Assembly: GCA_022592435.1 (NCBI GenBank)
Contig: JABYQS010000107.1
Coordinates: 62,001-126,000, forward strand
Origin: Cerioporus squamosus
Lineage: Eukaryota > Basidiomycota > Agaricomycetes > Polyporales > Polyporaceae
Reading direction: 5' to 3'
Length of the DNA stretch: 64,000 nt
Shown here: positions 1 to 11,392 of the stretch, one piece after another
Layout: the number at the start of each line of letters is the position of its first letter
Numbering within the stretch: the first letter of the stretch is position 1
Made by a program: the position numbers and the translations under genes
The notes under the pieces: model-generated
The model's input: the letters and a program-made list of their open reading frames with translations, nothing else
Database searches by the model: none
What the model was told of the DNA's origin: nothing

Positions 1-352
1 ATCTCAGGCGCTGCTCGCCTTGGACGTTGGAGTCCGTACAACGCGCCCGAGGCCAATACCGAGACGAGGACAAGATGGAGCGTTATACACGGCGAATCCA
101 CCATGCCACTATCCCGTCTCGTAAGCCATGTGGCGACTTCTACTTCCCAACCACGTCCTTGTACCACCCAAATTCCCCGCTCGCTGGCTGGCGACCGTGG
201 CGCCAGCCCACTCCTGAGTCCGTGCCTTCCGCTCAAACAGAGTGATAGCGACTTCAGGATCCATGACTTCGACAACCTTCACCCCTGAGTCCCGACCGAC
301 CCGGCTACCCTCATCCCCTTTGTTGGCCACTCATCCAGTATACAGCCCCAAC

Positions 353-535
353 ATGCCCCGCTACAGTCCCAGCAGCTATACAGCCGCAGACCTTGATCAT
401 GAAGATGAGCTCGAGCCGACTGAGGTAGCGATGGTGGACGACGATGAGGAGGCCGAGCAGCGCGACCGCAAGGTCAGCTCCCGACCCAGACTGCTCTTTA
501 TTGTCAGTCGTCTTGGTATCTACCTTCACCCATAT
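353..535 (+). CDS. possible short exon, acidic peptide, unidentified
   Basis: An ATG at 353 opens a stretch reading MPRYSPSSYTAADLDHEDEL, followed by an acidic Asp/Glu-rich run and then a short hydrophobic piece (LLFIVSRLGIYL). Codon use over the first 120 bases looks like neighbouring real exons, and the layout (acidic cytosolic tail, basic residues, hydrophobic helix) resembles the first exon of a membrane protein. No convincing continuation was found downstream, so this may be an orphan first exon, a decayed gene or chance. The family is not recognised. Confidence 0.2.
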
Positions 536-876
536 GTGTCAGTATATAGTCGCCCTAAAATTGCGTTATGCTGTATATGTTTCCTGCGGGGTCACGTCGC
601 TTGGGATAGAGAATTCTGCGTGCATCACCAGTGTGTGTACGCCGGGTGGATGAGTCGATCACTTACCAGACTCCAGACTAATACGTGAAGCACCCGCCAC
701 GGACTGAGTCATGTAGTTACCTCCATCATCCATGACAATCTCAATGGCTAGCCGGACCGAGTGACTGTGAGGGTACTCGCACACTCTCCCCTTAGTTGAC
801 GCGATTTTCGTTCGCAGCACGCAAAGTCGTGCGCTTGTAATTCCTGCGGTGGTGCAATCCCTCGTCAACTTGATGG

Positions 877-1511
877 TTACTCGACAACAGATGTGGGTAC
901 GTCAATAACTCCGAAGTCCAGCGGGGGCAGTGCGAGATCTTGAGAGTCATGATCCGTCCGAGAAGGTCCACGAAAGTAAGGCATCGCGATCAGCACGAGC
1001 ACCCGGTAACATATTGTCGAGCCTCTTTGTATGTCGTCGTTAGCGCAAGAACTTGAGGCCTGTTCCGAGAGGAGACTACCTCGAGCGACATGGTGCGCTG
1101 CGCCGCCGCTAGACGAGCATGGTCGCACAGACAACGGCTATGGGAAATGCGCACTGATAGTCAGTAGAGGTCATTCCATAGAATGCTTGGACTTACACGT
1201 ACCATCACTCGATCCCAGCCGTCGGGAGCCCTAGAATGGACACCAGTCAGGGATGCGGGCACGTACGGCTGCCGCAGATGCCAGTCGAGGTAGACTTGCC
1301 AGAGTCGTGGCAGCTCAAACTCGGTGCTGGAGGACAGCCTGAGGTTCCGAAGGGGAATTGATGGATTGCGGTCACCTCTGACGAGTCTGCGCACGTAGAG
1401 CGTGCCGATGATCAAGGCGGGGATTGCGATGATGGCAACCGGCACGACGATAGAGAAGTGCGGCGTGGCCTGTGCGGATCTGCGAACGATGTTGCTGTTT
1501 AAAGAACGCAA
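877..1511 (-). CDS. small single-pass membrane protein, basidiomycete family (5' end unresolved)
   Basis: Two exons can be joined. The first ends at the codon for Met in GWDRVM at a gtacgt donor (near 1202), and the second starts at 1137 after a tag acceptor and reads PLSV. The protein has a short segment outside the membrane, one helix (SIVVPVAIIAIPALIIGTLY) followed by basic RRLVRG, then a cytosolic tail with ELPRLWQVYLD, a Ser-rich stretch, and near the end YRVLVLIAMP followed by PPLDFGVIDVP. The same order of elements, including VLITMP and a closing DVP, is found in the gene at 40526-41256, so the two are related. The true start lies upstream of 1511 in one or more short exons that I could not fix; an ATG near 1585 is a candidate. 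No enzyme motif is visible. It may be a surface or signalling protein, but the function is unknown. Confidence 0.5.
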
Positions 1512-2464
1512 GGTGAGCGGGCGGCGTTGGCTCAGCAGTTACAAGGACGCACTGGTCTAATACATGAAGCCGACATTCTGGTCAGCTCTCCCTCGTCTCT
1601 AGAGTGGTCCTGGTACTGACCCGTATAGCAGACACACCTATGCTGCTTCCCTCAATGTCTCCCGGCAAGGATCGGATGGCCGTGGTGGGTGACTGTCCTA
1701 CAGGAATTGAACTGCATGTATGAAGTCAGCTAATGAACTCAACAGACCTCCGTCGAGCACAGCGCTCACCTGGAGTACATTCAAAAGCGTACAAAGACAA
1801 GAAACTACCTACATGGCACCCGATTTTGTACTCGAGCTTTCAGAGGATCGGTGCCTGTTGTCCCACACTCCGAGTCATAACCGCATCGCTGATGACCGCC
1901 CATATTGCCTCAGTATCACAACCTGGAGGATTCTGAATGACACATATGCTGGCGGAACGCTGATCGGAGTGGTCTATGGAATTCGAAATTGGTCGAGTCT
2001 CATGATCCTCTGAGGTTCCAGGGGGTCTGTCTTCCCCGCAACTTGGAGTAGCGGCGTCATCGTGACTTAACATGGCGGAATGGTGGAAAATGGCGGCCAT
2101 GAACCGTGCATCGGGATTGGACAAGGTAAGAAGCTTTTCCGTCGACCTTACTGCGAAGGTTGGGGGCGTCAGTTCTCGCTCCATGCCTACTCAAGTTGAG
2201 ATAGAACATGCTCACTAAACATAGACTCGTTGCCCAGTAGTCGTATGGCATGAAGACATTGAAAGTAGGGTACAGTTGAAGCCTGTGCCACAGTGTGCTC
2301 TTCACCCTCTTTCACTCAGACTCACTGACTTGTATCGTACATTGCGACCGCATTGTGCGAGAACGTCCGAAAATCGTAGTGGCATAGTCTGATCGTACAA
2401 CACGCGTCGCTATTCGTTACAGGTCTTTGACACACATTGATACAGTTCGTTCGCGCCGCGTGCT
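1512..2464. other. intergenic, no gene seen
   Basis: Between the small membrane-protein gene and the OPT transporter only short, frame-inconsistent open stretches are present. The part near 1512-1600 probably holds the missing first exon of the membrane-protein gene. The rest is presumably the 3' flank of the transporter. Confidence 0.4.
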
Positions 2465-5400
2465 TCACCAAGTCGAAGGCCTTTATATCCGACACGATCA
2501 GTCCAGCGAGCCCAATACCGGTTACGGGAGCTAGAGCACTCACCCGAAGAACCCGCCAGGCGCAAGCGTCTTGAGCGGGGCAGCCGCGCCGTCGGCATTA
2601 TTGAACGAGACGGTGTTGCCCCACCACGTCTGGATCGTGTTCGCGCCAATGCCGTTGTTATCCGGGTACTGCAGGATGAAGAAGATGAGGATGGCGGAAA
2701 TGGCGACTCCCGAGTCCAAGGCGGCGGATAGCACGTCTGCATGGCATACCACGTCAGTGACGTCATCAGGGATGAGAGGAACGAGCAGCTCACAGTTGTA
2801 CTTGGTCCACCAGGCGAAGTTGCGGCGGCGGATGACGTAGTTGAAGATGAAGCCGACGATCGTCCAGGGTACGTAGTTAAACGCGGTCGCGGGCGGGATG
2901 AGGCCTGTGCCACTGAAGATGACGGGGAAGTTGACGTATTTGAAGAATGAGTTCGGCCACTTAAGCGTGATGAGATAGCCAGCGAGTGGTAAAAGCGCGC
3001 CAATGAGGAAGAAGAAGACGAGGCCGCTACAGTCATAGGGTTAGTACCGGCCGCAGCAGAGATGTTGTGGACGCACTAGTAGATCTGGCCCTTGGAGAAC
3101 TGGCGTGCAGGACCGATGACGCCCCAGATGATAGATGCCGTACCGAACACTTGCGTCGAGGGACACTAGGGGACAGTCAGCTCTTCGATGGGTAAATAGG
3201 ACACTCGTGATAACTCACAATGAACCCGTTAGGTTGATCAGGTGTGCACATGCCTTCGATGTTCGTGAACATCCACGCTTGGACACCGAGCTGCACGGTA
3301 CCGGCGACAACTGTCGCGACGACCTGTGCCCAGAACATCGGACGCGGCGGGATCTTCATGTAGTGACCGAGCTTGAAGTCGGAAGCGAACGTCAACGCCT
3401 GGGCCATCGTGATGTATCCCCAGGTCTTGAACATCATCATGGCGATGGGCCTTCCGGGAAGCGCATAGCCGATGACTAGCTCGGTGATGACACTGTGGCA
3501 GAAGCACATCAGTAGCAGGTTCTCTCAGCAGATCGAAGCGAGCATACTTGAGACCGATCTGCTGGTTGGTGATAGCTTGGATCATACCGATCGGGATCGT
3601 GTAGAAGAACGCTAACAGGAGTAGTCAGCTCGTGTGAACCCGAAGTGACAGAGTGGAAATGTTGAGTAGAAACGTAGACGTACAGATGATGAGGGCGAGG
3701 ACGAAAGCCCAGACAGGGAATTGCGTATCCCACACCTCAATGGATATGATGCCAAAGACGAACATGGTGACTGACCAGCCGATCGTCAGCTTCTGCACTG
3801 CGCATACCGCATACCTGCAAGTGACTTACCGAAGATGATCGCATACCACCACTCAGGCACCTGCGGGTACTTGGACATCAAGCGAGCGTGAATGTCGGGT
3901 TGCTCGCTCATCGAGCGCCTGGACTGGACCCAGATCTGCTTGCGGAAGTACAGGAAGGTGTGCATGAGCGTGGATGTGATGGAGGCGAACGAGAGACCGT
4001 AGGTGAGCGCGAAGGTCGTGGACAGGAACAGCGGACTGTATTGCTCGTATTTCGCAAGGCTGAGGCTCGCATCATCGTTGATGATCTTCGAGACGTCGTA
4101 AGTCTGGCCGAAGCGGTCGAACGACGTGCGAGAGGAGATCCTGAAGAACATAGAGCGGACTGCGTGAGCCACTTCAGGGATAACACGTGTGCTGAGAACG
4201 TACGGCATGAACTGGCTGTACCAGGCATTGGTGTAGTACAGGACGGGGGTGATGAACCCTATATGAGGTTAGTTTCGATTGAGTTCCGATGCCGAACAGG
4301 ACTCACAGAAGAAGAAAACGAAGCCGACGGCGACGTTGGCCTCCGCCCACCACGGGGTCGCAAGCGGAGAACCAATGTACGCGATTTGTGCCCAGTCGAA
4401 GGTGATCAGCGACATGCCCTGATGCCTGCGTCAGACTAACTCGTCAAGGGTTCGTACTAGACAGAGTGACCCACCAAACCGCTGTTGTAGCCGAATAGCT
4501 GGTTGATCACGACGTTGTTGGGGGCAATCCAGCAGACCCAGTTGAAGAACGATAGGGCTTGGAAGATGTACCCAGGGAAGAAGTACCAGCATGTCGAGGC
4601 AAGGAAACCGAGGAAGAAGAACTTCTCCCGACTCATACCACCGCGATTACCCATACCGGCATACACCTGTTGATGAAGGGTGTTGAAAAGCGCGCAGGTG
4701 ACAAGGTTTGCAGGCCAGACTGAAGTACAGTCATGTCAGTTGACGCGCTGCAACGAAGGCAATCGATTCCATCTCGACTTACTCATAGATGGCGGCTGCA
4801 CGAGGAATCGACGTGCGATACCACCGATAGAGAAGCCGATCTGCATCGAATGGTCAGCTCTCCCTCCTCCTGTCGTATAGAGTGTAGACGCACAAGCTGG
4901 GTGCTCATTACCACCATCCACTGGTCTGTCATATGCGGGGCTGTTTCAGCCAGCGTGGGAGGAAGCGCAGTCGATCGCTGGACTCACAGCTGAAGTTGTA
5001 GGTTTGGTTGTAGTATACCCTTTGCACGGCCACGATGTCGGTCTGCAGTATAGAACCAGGTTACCACTTCATCTAAACTCAATAAAGAGCAATACATACC
5101 GCATATGCCGAACCCGCGCCTACACTAGCCATAATAGTGATGAGTACATGTTCCTTGACATTGAAGGGTCCCGGGTTGAGCGAAATGCCGAAGATTTTGT
5201 AGTTGGGCACGAACTTCGCCCATGCCCTGCCGACAGGGAAGGAGATGAGCTGGGCGACGATCTGGCCGTGCCGAAGCCTGAGGTAAACGGAGCGAAATCA
5301 ACAACAAATACGCTTGTGCGACGTACCCCTCCAACAGTGACACTCGGGAAGCGGAAGAAGAAGAACTGGTTCATGCCGGGGATGATGATCGCCCAGATGA

Positions 5401-5748
5401 GTCCGATAACCCATACGCGCAGCGAGGACACGGGAATAGTTGGGTCGTCGGTGTTAGCAACGGCGGAACGGACCTCCGGGTAGGGCGAGTCGTCCTCTTC
5501 GGTCGATAAGCTCGGGTGCACACACCCACACATCGCTGCCACACACCTAGGATGATGGCATCCTTGTCAATGTTCGGGTCATCGAATTCGTCGATGATGT
5601 CTTCGACCTTGAGGGCCGCTAAGCCGGACGGGTTAGTGAAGAGAGTGCCAGTATGCCTGAAGGACGTACGAGATTTCTCGATGTCGGCCTTTTCCTGAAT
5701 GGAGCCTTGGCTACTGCTTCGCTCGGACGCCTCGACGATGTGTGCCAT
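2465..5748 (-). CDS. OPT-family oligopeptide transporter
   Basis: A multi-exon minus-strand gene for a plasma-membrane proton-coupled oligopeptide transporter of the OPT family (12-16 helices, usually 700-900 residues). It starts at the ATG at 5748 (MAHIVEASERSSSQGSIQEK). The family signature SPYPEVRSAVANTDDPTIPV with a following helix lies near 5390-5490. Other recognisable pieces are YSPLFLSTTFALTYGLSFAS (about 4000-4050), ALPGRPIAMMMFKTWGYITM (about 3400-3460), FASDFKLGHYMKIPPRP, and the C-terminal WWGNTVSFNNADGAAAPLKT (2570-2640). The final splice (donor gtgagt after GGFFG, acceptor ataaag) gives GFFGPSTW then TGA at 2465-2467, matching the usual Gly-Pro-x-x-Trp end of the family. Substrate specificity (tetra/pentapeptides, glutathione or siderophore-like compounds) cannot be told from sequence. 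Internal exon limits are approximate, and I saw no frameshift. Confidence 0.9.
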
Positions 5749-6294
5749 GGCAGAGCAGTGACGGGAGGACGGGGGCCTGCGTACGTGAGATGGGGCCGGA
5801 GCGGCTTCTTGTACTGCGCGTGCGAGCCTTATTCCGACGCGATAAGAAGTGGCACCTGTATTCCGGGAGGAGAGTGTAGCTTTTCTTGCACCCCTGGACG
5901 CCATCTTATCGCTGGGCCTTCTGGCAAGCGTGGAGGACAGCTCCTCAGCACGCGCTCCTCATACGGTTCCAATGGACTACCGTATGAGGTTATGCACGTA
6001 TGCCCCCCGTTATTGCGCTGGCAAGTCATTCCAACCGCCAGCCTTACGAGCACGCGACAACTCTTTGCGAAGTCAAGATCCTCTCCATGCCTGTGAGTAT
6101 GAAGCGATCTCGATGGCGTGAGGTGGCGCTTTATACCTCCGCTCTGAGCATGCGCTCTCACCGGCATGTGAGGCTTCTAGGGCTTCTCATGCTGGTACCG
6201 AAACCGAGGGAATGCGCGTCTTCTTCGGGAGATGTATCTATAATTGCCAACGGACCATGTCAGGATCGCTCTCTGCAAGGGATTGAACGATACC
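5749..6294. other. 5' flank of the transporter gene, no gene seen
   Basis: This is probably the promoter and leader region of the minus-strand OPT gene. Several overlapping open frames exist but none shows a family motif or consistent splice-linked coding. No clear TATA box was found next to the 5748 start. Confidence 0.35.
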
Positions 6295-7101
6295 TCACCG
6301 CATAGATGAGGAATCCCTCTTGGGGGCGACGAGGTCACCCCGCGTGTGGCTTCCCTCTGGTGTCGGCACTGCGAGGATCGACGGCTGGTTGACAAGAGCG
6401 TCTGAGATGACTCGGAAAGTTCCGTTACCAGCGACGTTCAGGCAATAATCCTTGGCTGCCTTTGCCATGAGCCACGCGGCTGTGGATGGATGCACAAATC
6501 GACACTGATATGACCTATAACACATGAGAAACGCCGGGCAGAGGTAGTCTTAGGGCAGCCGTAGCGTCATAACGCCGTAGGTCGGTATCTTCGGAACGGA
6601 ACGCGGCGATGAATGAAGGGAAGAGAATTTTATACACCGTGCTCCTGGACGTGCAGAGTGCATCAACATCGGCAACGCGGAGATCAGTTGAGACATGCAC
6701 ACTTACCTAGGGTCAGTGCGCCCTCGCGAGACCAGGATCTGGGAAATGGGCTCATCAGATGCGTGTATGTGTGTGGTCCCAATCCACGGCTTACAGTAAT
6801 CAGAGCGCCCCGACCAGTCTCAGCCATTGAGATAAAGTCGATTAGCGATTGTGTTGACATGATGGGCCGGCATGTGGCCTGTGAATCGGACCATCGACCT
6901 ATGCCCGCGCAGGCAGCTGAGACCATGCAGCGCAGGAGCTGCGAAAATATCGAAAAGACCAGGGACTATCGTCGGGGAAGAGCGCCGGGCAGGCCCAAGA
7001 AGTTCCCGCCGCAGCATGTGGTTGGATGAACGTCGAACCCCCCGTAGGCAATTGCCTTCACACCAAGACAGTGAATGGACACTGCGTGTGAGCACCTCCA
7101 A
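6295..7101 (-). CDS. unidentified spliced gene or gene remnant
   Basis: Three minus-strand segments look coding and are separated by plausible introns: one with STQSLIDFISMAETGRGALI (ending at a gtaagc donor near 6796), one with VYKILFPSFIAAFRSEDTDL (about 6530-6640), and one with CRFVHPSTAAWLMAKAAKDY and FRVISDALVNQPSILAVP (6295-6510). The amino-acid composition is protein-like and the segments follow one another in order, but the frames could not all be joined with certainty. No domain is recognised. It could be a lineage-specific gene or a decayed one. The start is unknown and the coordinates are outer limits only. Confidence 0.25.
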
Positions 7102-7381
7102 ATTAGCAGTACATCAACTCATACCGGTGCCTTTTTGCAATCTAGTTGTCTTCGCGAGGATAGAGCAAGGGGTAGAGCCCGAGTGCGAGGTTAAAGAAAC
7201 AAACCACGGTCATCAGCTGCGGTCACCGTCGCGGTCATCTCCCGGTGTCCTGACTCTGAGTTACTGATTGGACACAAGCGCTCAATCTTATCTTATCTCC
7301 CTTTACAGCAACTTCAGGTGCCTCCCTCCAACTTGCCTTCGTTCTTCTCGCTCGCCTTCATTATTCAACGACTATACCCTC

Positions 7382-8296
7382 ATGGCGTCCTCGAATTTGA
7401 AACAACTTACAAAGTCCCACAACATCGTTGCTGCGAAGAAGAAAGCCAAGAGGGAGCAGGTCAAGGAGGTTCTCTTCGACGATGCCGCACGCAGGTATGT
7501 GTCGTCCACCAAGCTGCATGTGCCAAACTCACTGTCAGTGTGACAGGGAATTCTTGACGGGCTTTCACAAGCGTAAGCTCGAGAAGAAAGAGCAGGCGAA
7601 GAAGAAGGCACAGGAGCGTGAAAAGCAGGAGAGGCTGGAAGCTCGCCGAGAGGTGCGTCTCGGAATGTTTTTCTCATGTACGACCTTGTACGACTGAGTC
7701 TCACACGTCAACGTTATCAGCACCGGCGTATGCTGGCAGAACAGGCCAAGAAGAACGCTGCGGACACCGAGAGGGCGTATGGCGGCATCGTTGGTGAGTT
7801 TCCCATGCGTTGACGCTCGATAGACTCGGGGACGTAATGCCTGTGTACAGACAGTGGGAGTGATAGCGAGTGGGACGGTATAGGTGGCTCAGGCACGTCA
7901 AAAGGCAAAGGGCGTGCCGCAGAAGCGGAAGAGGAGGCATATGAGGACGAGGAGCAGCTTGCAACCGTCACCGTCGTGGAGGAGTTCGACCCGGACAGTA
8001 TTATCCATGGCCCTGCACCTGCACCTAGCGCGGATCAAGCAGAGGGCGATGTCGACGACGTCGAAACTTCACCACCACCAGCTGGGGTCAAGGCGAAGAC
8101 AAGACCCGCATCCTCCGACGTTGCACACGCCAAGGCGAAGATGAAGGCATCCACGAAGGCGAAAGATATTAAATATCAGACCAACGCTGCACGGAAGTTT
8201 GAGCGTCAAAAACAAAGGAAGCGGAAGATGGAGAAAGCGGACAGAGCGGGTGGGAAGGGCTCCAAGAGGAAGAGCGGTCCCAAGGGAAGGCGATAG
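7382..8296 (+). CDS. RRP17: Rrp17/Nop25 family ribosome-biogenesis protein
   Basis: Four exons: 7382-7494, 7547-7652, 7721-7793 and 7851-8296, all with GT..AG borders that keep the frame. The product begins MASSNLKQLTKSHNIVAAKK and carries the family core LFDDAARREFLTGFHKRKLE followed by a long Lys/Arg/Glu-rich coiled coil (KKEQAKKKAQEREKQERLEA). It then has an acidic linker and a very basic C-terminus ending SKRKSGPKGRR, a likely nucleolar localisation signal. Yeast Rrp17 and human NOL12 are nucleolar RNA-binding proteins needed for large-subunit rRNA 5' processing. The phrase F-x-T-G-F-x-K-R-K is the best family marker. The ATG chosen is the first in the frame and immediately precedes the conserved segment. 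The gene converges on the methyltransferase gene on the other strand, with about 150 bases between their stops. Confidence 0.85.
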
Positions 8297-8450
8297 CAGT
8301 ATCTCGTGCCTCTCCTTGTAGCCTCCATTGCCGCTGATTGGATCTCATGCAGCTGTCATGGTTGAAACACTGTCGATGATTCATGTCCCTCCCGACTAAA
8401 CTCTAGCATGTGTACCGTATGCAACAAGTACCCATCAGGCCGCCGACTCA

Positions 8451-9732
8451 CTAGTCCGGCAAGCCGTTCCCAGATGATGCATCCTTCCAGCCTACCCAAA
8501 CAGCATACGGACCGTCCACAAGTCCGCCGACGCTCCAGATCTCCCATGCTCCGTCTTCGCTCTTATCTAGCCACCCCTGCAGGAACTCCCGTATGACGTC
8601 CTCCGCTCGTAGTTCGACCACCACCACGACTGCTGTCCTGCCCGGCACGGTCAAGTAGTCAATTGTCGTAAGCAGAGCGGGCAAGAGCGATGGATGATAT
8701 ATGCAGTCGACGACAAGCACCAGGTCCGCGGGCTCGTCCGGCGCGAGCTTCGCCCGCAGCGATGCGGGTGCGTTGTGCAAGTGCACCCAGTCCAGAGCAG
8801 TTGTAGTAACGTTGATTGACGTCGACGGCGGCGGCGACGAAGACGAATGTTTGCCCAGGGTCCGAGGCGGAAACACCGATGAGACAGTGGACGAGAGGTT
8901 ATGCCCGACGTTCTTCCGGATAAGGGGGACGAGCTCGGCGATATCTGTCGCAGTGTAATGGCGCACGTAGGGCGACAACACGATGCTGAGGAGACCTGTG
9001 CCTGCTCTATATAGTCTCAGGGACGTGAGCATCGTGGAAACTTACGGGAGCAATGAAAGACGCACCCTAGTTCTACGATGTGTGCCTTTGACAAGCTCTC
9101 CCGGTTCATGAACGCGTTGGACACTTTCCAATGCAGTTGGCGGAGGATCGCCTCTGCGAAGTCGACGCTGTCGGAGGTCAAAGAGGGGCATCGGGTCTAT
9201 AGGTGTCCGCGCAGATAGGATGGCGCGTAAGCCTACCTGGCATGCCACAGGACACTACCAGTGTCTCCCTTCCGGCTGCGGAGGGCAGTCTTGTCTTGGA
9301 ATATCTCGACCTCCAGAGTCTGGGCTTCCTCTGTGCGGGGTTTCCGTGCCTTCCGCTTTTGCGAGGAGGATTCTCGTCTTCTGTGTCTTGGTGGCACCTC
9401 CTGAACGTGTGCAGTACTAGTGTCCGCTGCACCGAGAGTCGGAGCTCCCAGGTTGATTGAAATCGTCAAGGTATCCTCGTGGGAGTCTATGTGACCTAAA
9501 CCTCGGAAACCAGTAGTCCCATTCGTTTCTGCCCTGCGTCCTGCGAGGCTCGTATACAGAAGGAATACCTGATGGGCAAATCAAGACATCAAATTGTCAG
9601 GTTTCGGTTGGTATGATGCATTCTTACCTCTTCATCGGCGTCCAGCACTCTTGTAGAGCCGGGAGGGAGACGAATCGCGCCACGGGTGTAAGCAACGTTG
9701 GAGAATTGCGGGTCATCATCAGCTTCATCCAT
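8451..9732 (-). CDS. METTL21/Rkm5-like protein lysine methyltransferase
   Basis: A Rossmann-fold S-adenosylmethionine methyltransferase of the METTL21/Rkm5 group, which methylates lysines on chaperones, ribosomal proteins or elongation factors. Exons join cleanly: VFLLYTSLAGRR (about 9520-9550), the family stretch IFQDKTALRSRKGDTGSVLW (about 9240-9300), SVDFAEAILRQLHWKVSNAF (about 9120-9180), then ELG joined across an intron to AGTGLLSIVLSPYV, which forms the SAM-binding glycine motif. Later motifs are YTATDIAELVPLIRKN and LVLVVDCIYHPSLLPALL (the acidic post-I region). The stop is at 8451-8453. The upper limit given is the first in-frame ATG (MDEADDDPQF). Similar-looking coding text (PIVTPVASAFDYRP) continues to about 9830, so the true start is probably a little further upstream. 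The substrate cannot be deduced. Confidence 0.75.
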
Positions 9733-10137
9733 ACTTGCCTCAATCGATGGTCGATAGTCGAACGCACTAGCTACAGGTGTGACAATGGGGCTCTCCTGAG
9801 CATCAGCGGGACTCGGCGGGACGAAGCGATGACAATGCAAACCTCGTCGATTGGTACATGTAGTCAAGTCCCTCACTCTTCCATCTATCTCCGTAGTACT
9901 GCTAGTATCAGGAGCAGCGAGAGGTCGTTTCGGATGATGGTTGAACGTAACGATCGAGAAGGAGCCCTCAGCCTCGACGTCACGGTCACGGTGAGGATTG
10001 TCCCTTCGGCGCTTACATTGCCTATCTGGGCCTGGGCACGTGCGTCATAGGCACAGTGACACGCAGCGGCTCAGGACAAGCATGTCTCCTGCTTTCCACG
10101 ACTGTACCTGCTATTTATTCCTTGCTTCTACGCTCCG

Positions 10138-11119
10138 ATGAACTCGTTATATACCCTTGGCGTACGCCAGACGAACTCCATACAGGCCGACCTTGAACGA
10201 CTCCGGAATGGCGAGAAGTCGGCATCATTACTAGGTCTGTTTCCGGTCTCTCGTCCTCGTCGAGAATAGCAGCTAGGACGGACAGCTGAAGTGCCGCATA
10301 CGGTGGGACTCTACGATAGGGCAGATATCTGCGTCTTTGTCGGCCATGCATAGGACGATTGAGGATTACGACTCCATGGCAAAGAGGGAGATCATCAAGG
10401 CGAAGCAGGAGAAGGCCATGATGTGCGTCAGGCCTCCGTGTTCATTTCGTCCGAGGCTCACTGCACTACAGGCGCGTACAGAAGTTTCGCTCAGACTACT
10501 CGGACCTACGAGCGCAATTCGAACGCTTGAAAGCAGAGGTGAGTTCCTCATCGCACACCGGGCAAGCGACAGCTTCGAACTCCTCTCCCCTCCCTGCAGC
10601 ATGAAGCGGCGGCGCGTGCAGACCTGTTGTCCGGCTCCTCATCCTCTACAGGACCTATGTCCGCACCCGGCGACACGCGACGAAGATTCATGCCGACAAC
10701 ATCTACAGAAGAGGTCTCAGAGTCCCCGTTCCGCGGTTCCACCCCACTCCCCATGAACGGCGCGCTGCGGGAGCAACATGCACTGCGCGAACATAGCTTC
10801 ATCCAGAACACGGATACACGGCTGGACGAATTCATTGCCCAAGGCCGGGCGGTGCTTGATGACTTGGTTGACCAGCGGAACGTGCTGAAGGGCACCCAGC
10901 GACGGCTGTTGGATGCTGCGAACACGCTAGGACTGAGCAGGGACGTCATTGGTTGGATTGAGAGGAGAAGGTGTGTCCGCGCGCGGTCTTTGTTTCTCCC
11001 TTCTGATTGGATGCTCATCGTCTTTACTGTTGAAAAGCACGCAGGACATGTATATCTTCTTCGCGGGCGCGATCTTTACTTTCGTCTGTTTCTTCCTCAT
11101 ATGGAAGTATCTGGGATGA
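10138..11119 (+). CDS. BOS1: Bos1/membrin ER-Golgi v-SNARE
   Basis: Five exons (10138-10234, 10320-10422, 10472-10538, 10600-10970, 11038-11119) give a 239-residue protein, the normal size for this family. The N-terminal helical domain begins MNSLYTLGVRQTNSIQADLE. The SNARE helix is in the fourth exon (RLDEFIAQGRAVLDDLVDQR, then LKGTQRRLLDAANTLGLSRD and VIGWIERR). A single C-terminal anchor follows in the last exon (YIFFAGAIFTFVCFFLIWKY) with almost nothing after it, as expected for a tail-anchored SNARE. The I-x-x-I/W-I-E-R-R plus D-x-x-I-F end distinguishes Bos1/membrin from Gos1. It works with Sed5, Bet1 and Sec22 in fusion of COPII vesicles at the Golgi. The short first exon was needed to give a complete N-terminus; alternative starts would truncate the helical domain. 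Confidence 0.88.
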
Positions 11120-11392
11120 TATTCGTATCTTCGTTGTCGGACTCTTGTACAGTAGTAGTGTCGAGCTGCTAATCGTATTGTCGCTTCATGTTTTCCAAGC
11201 CTGGAGAGTGTTGAGAGCTGCTGAGGCTCAAACACTTCCTCCGACAGTACTGGCAATACCGATCGCGTCTAAATTCTCGGCGGTGCCACCAGCGCCTGCA
11301 TGCTAGAAGTCACTTCTCGCTCTATCTCTCATGTCCGGTTCTTGCTGAGGCTTAGCTTTCCTTGACCTCTACCGGGCAGCCTTGTCTACAAT

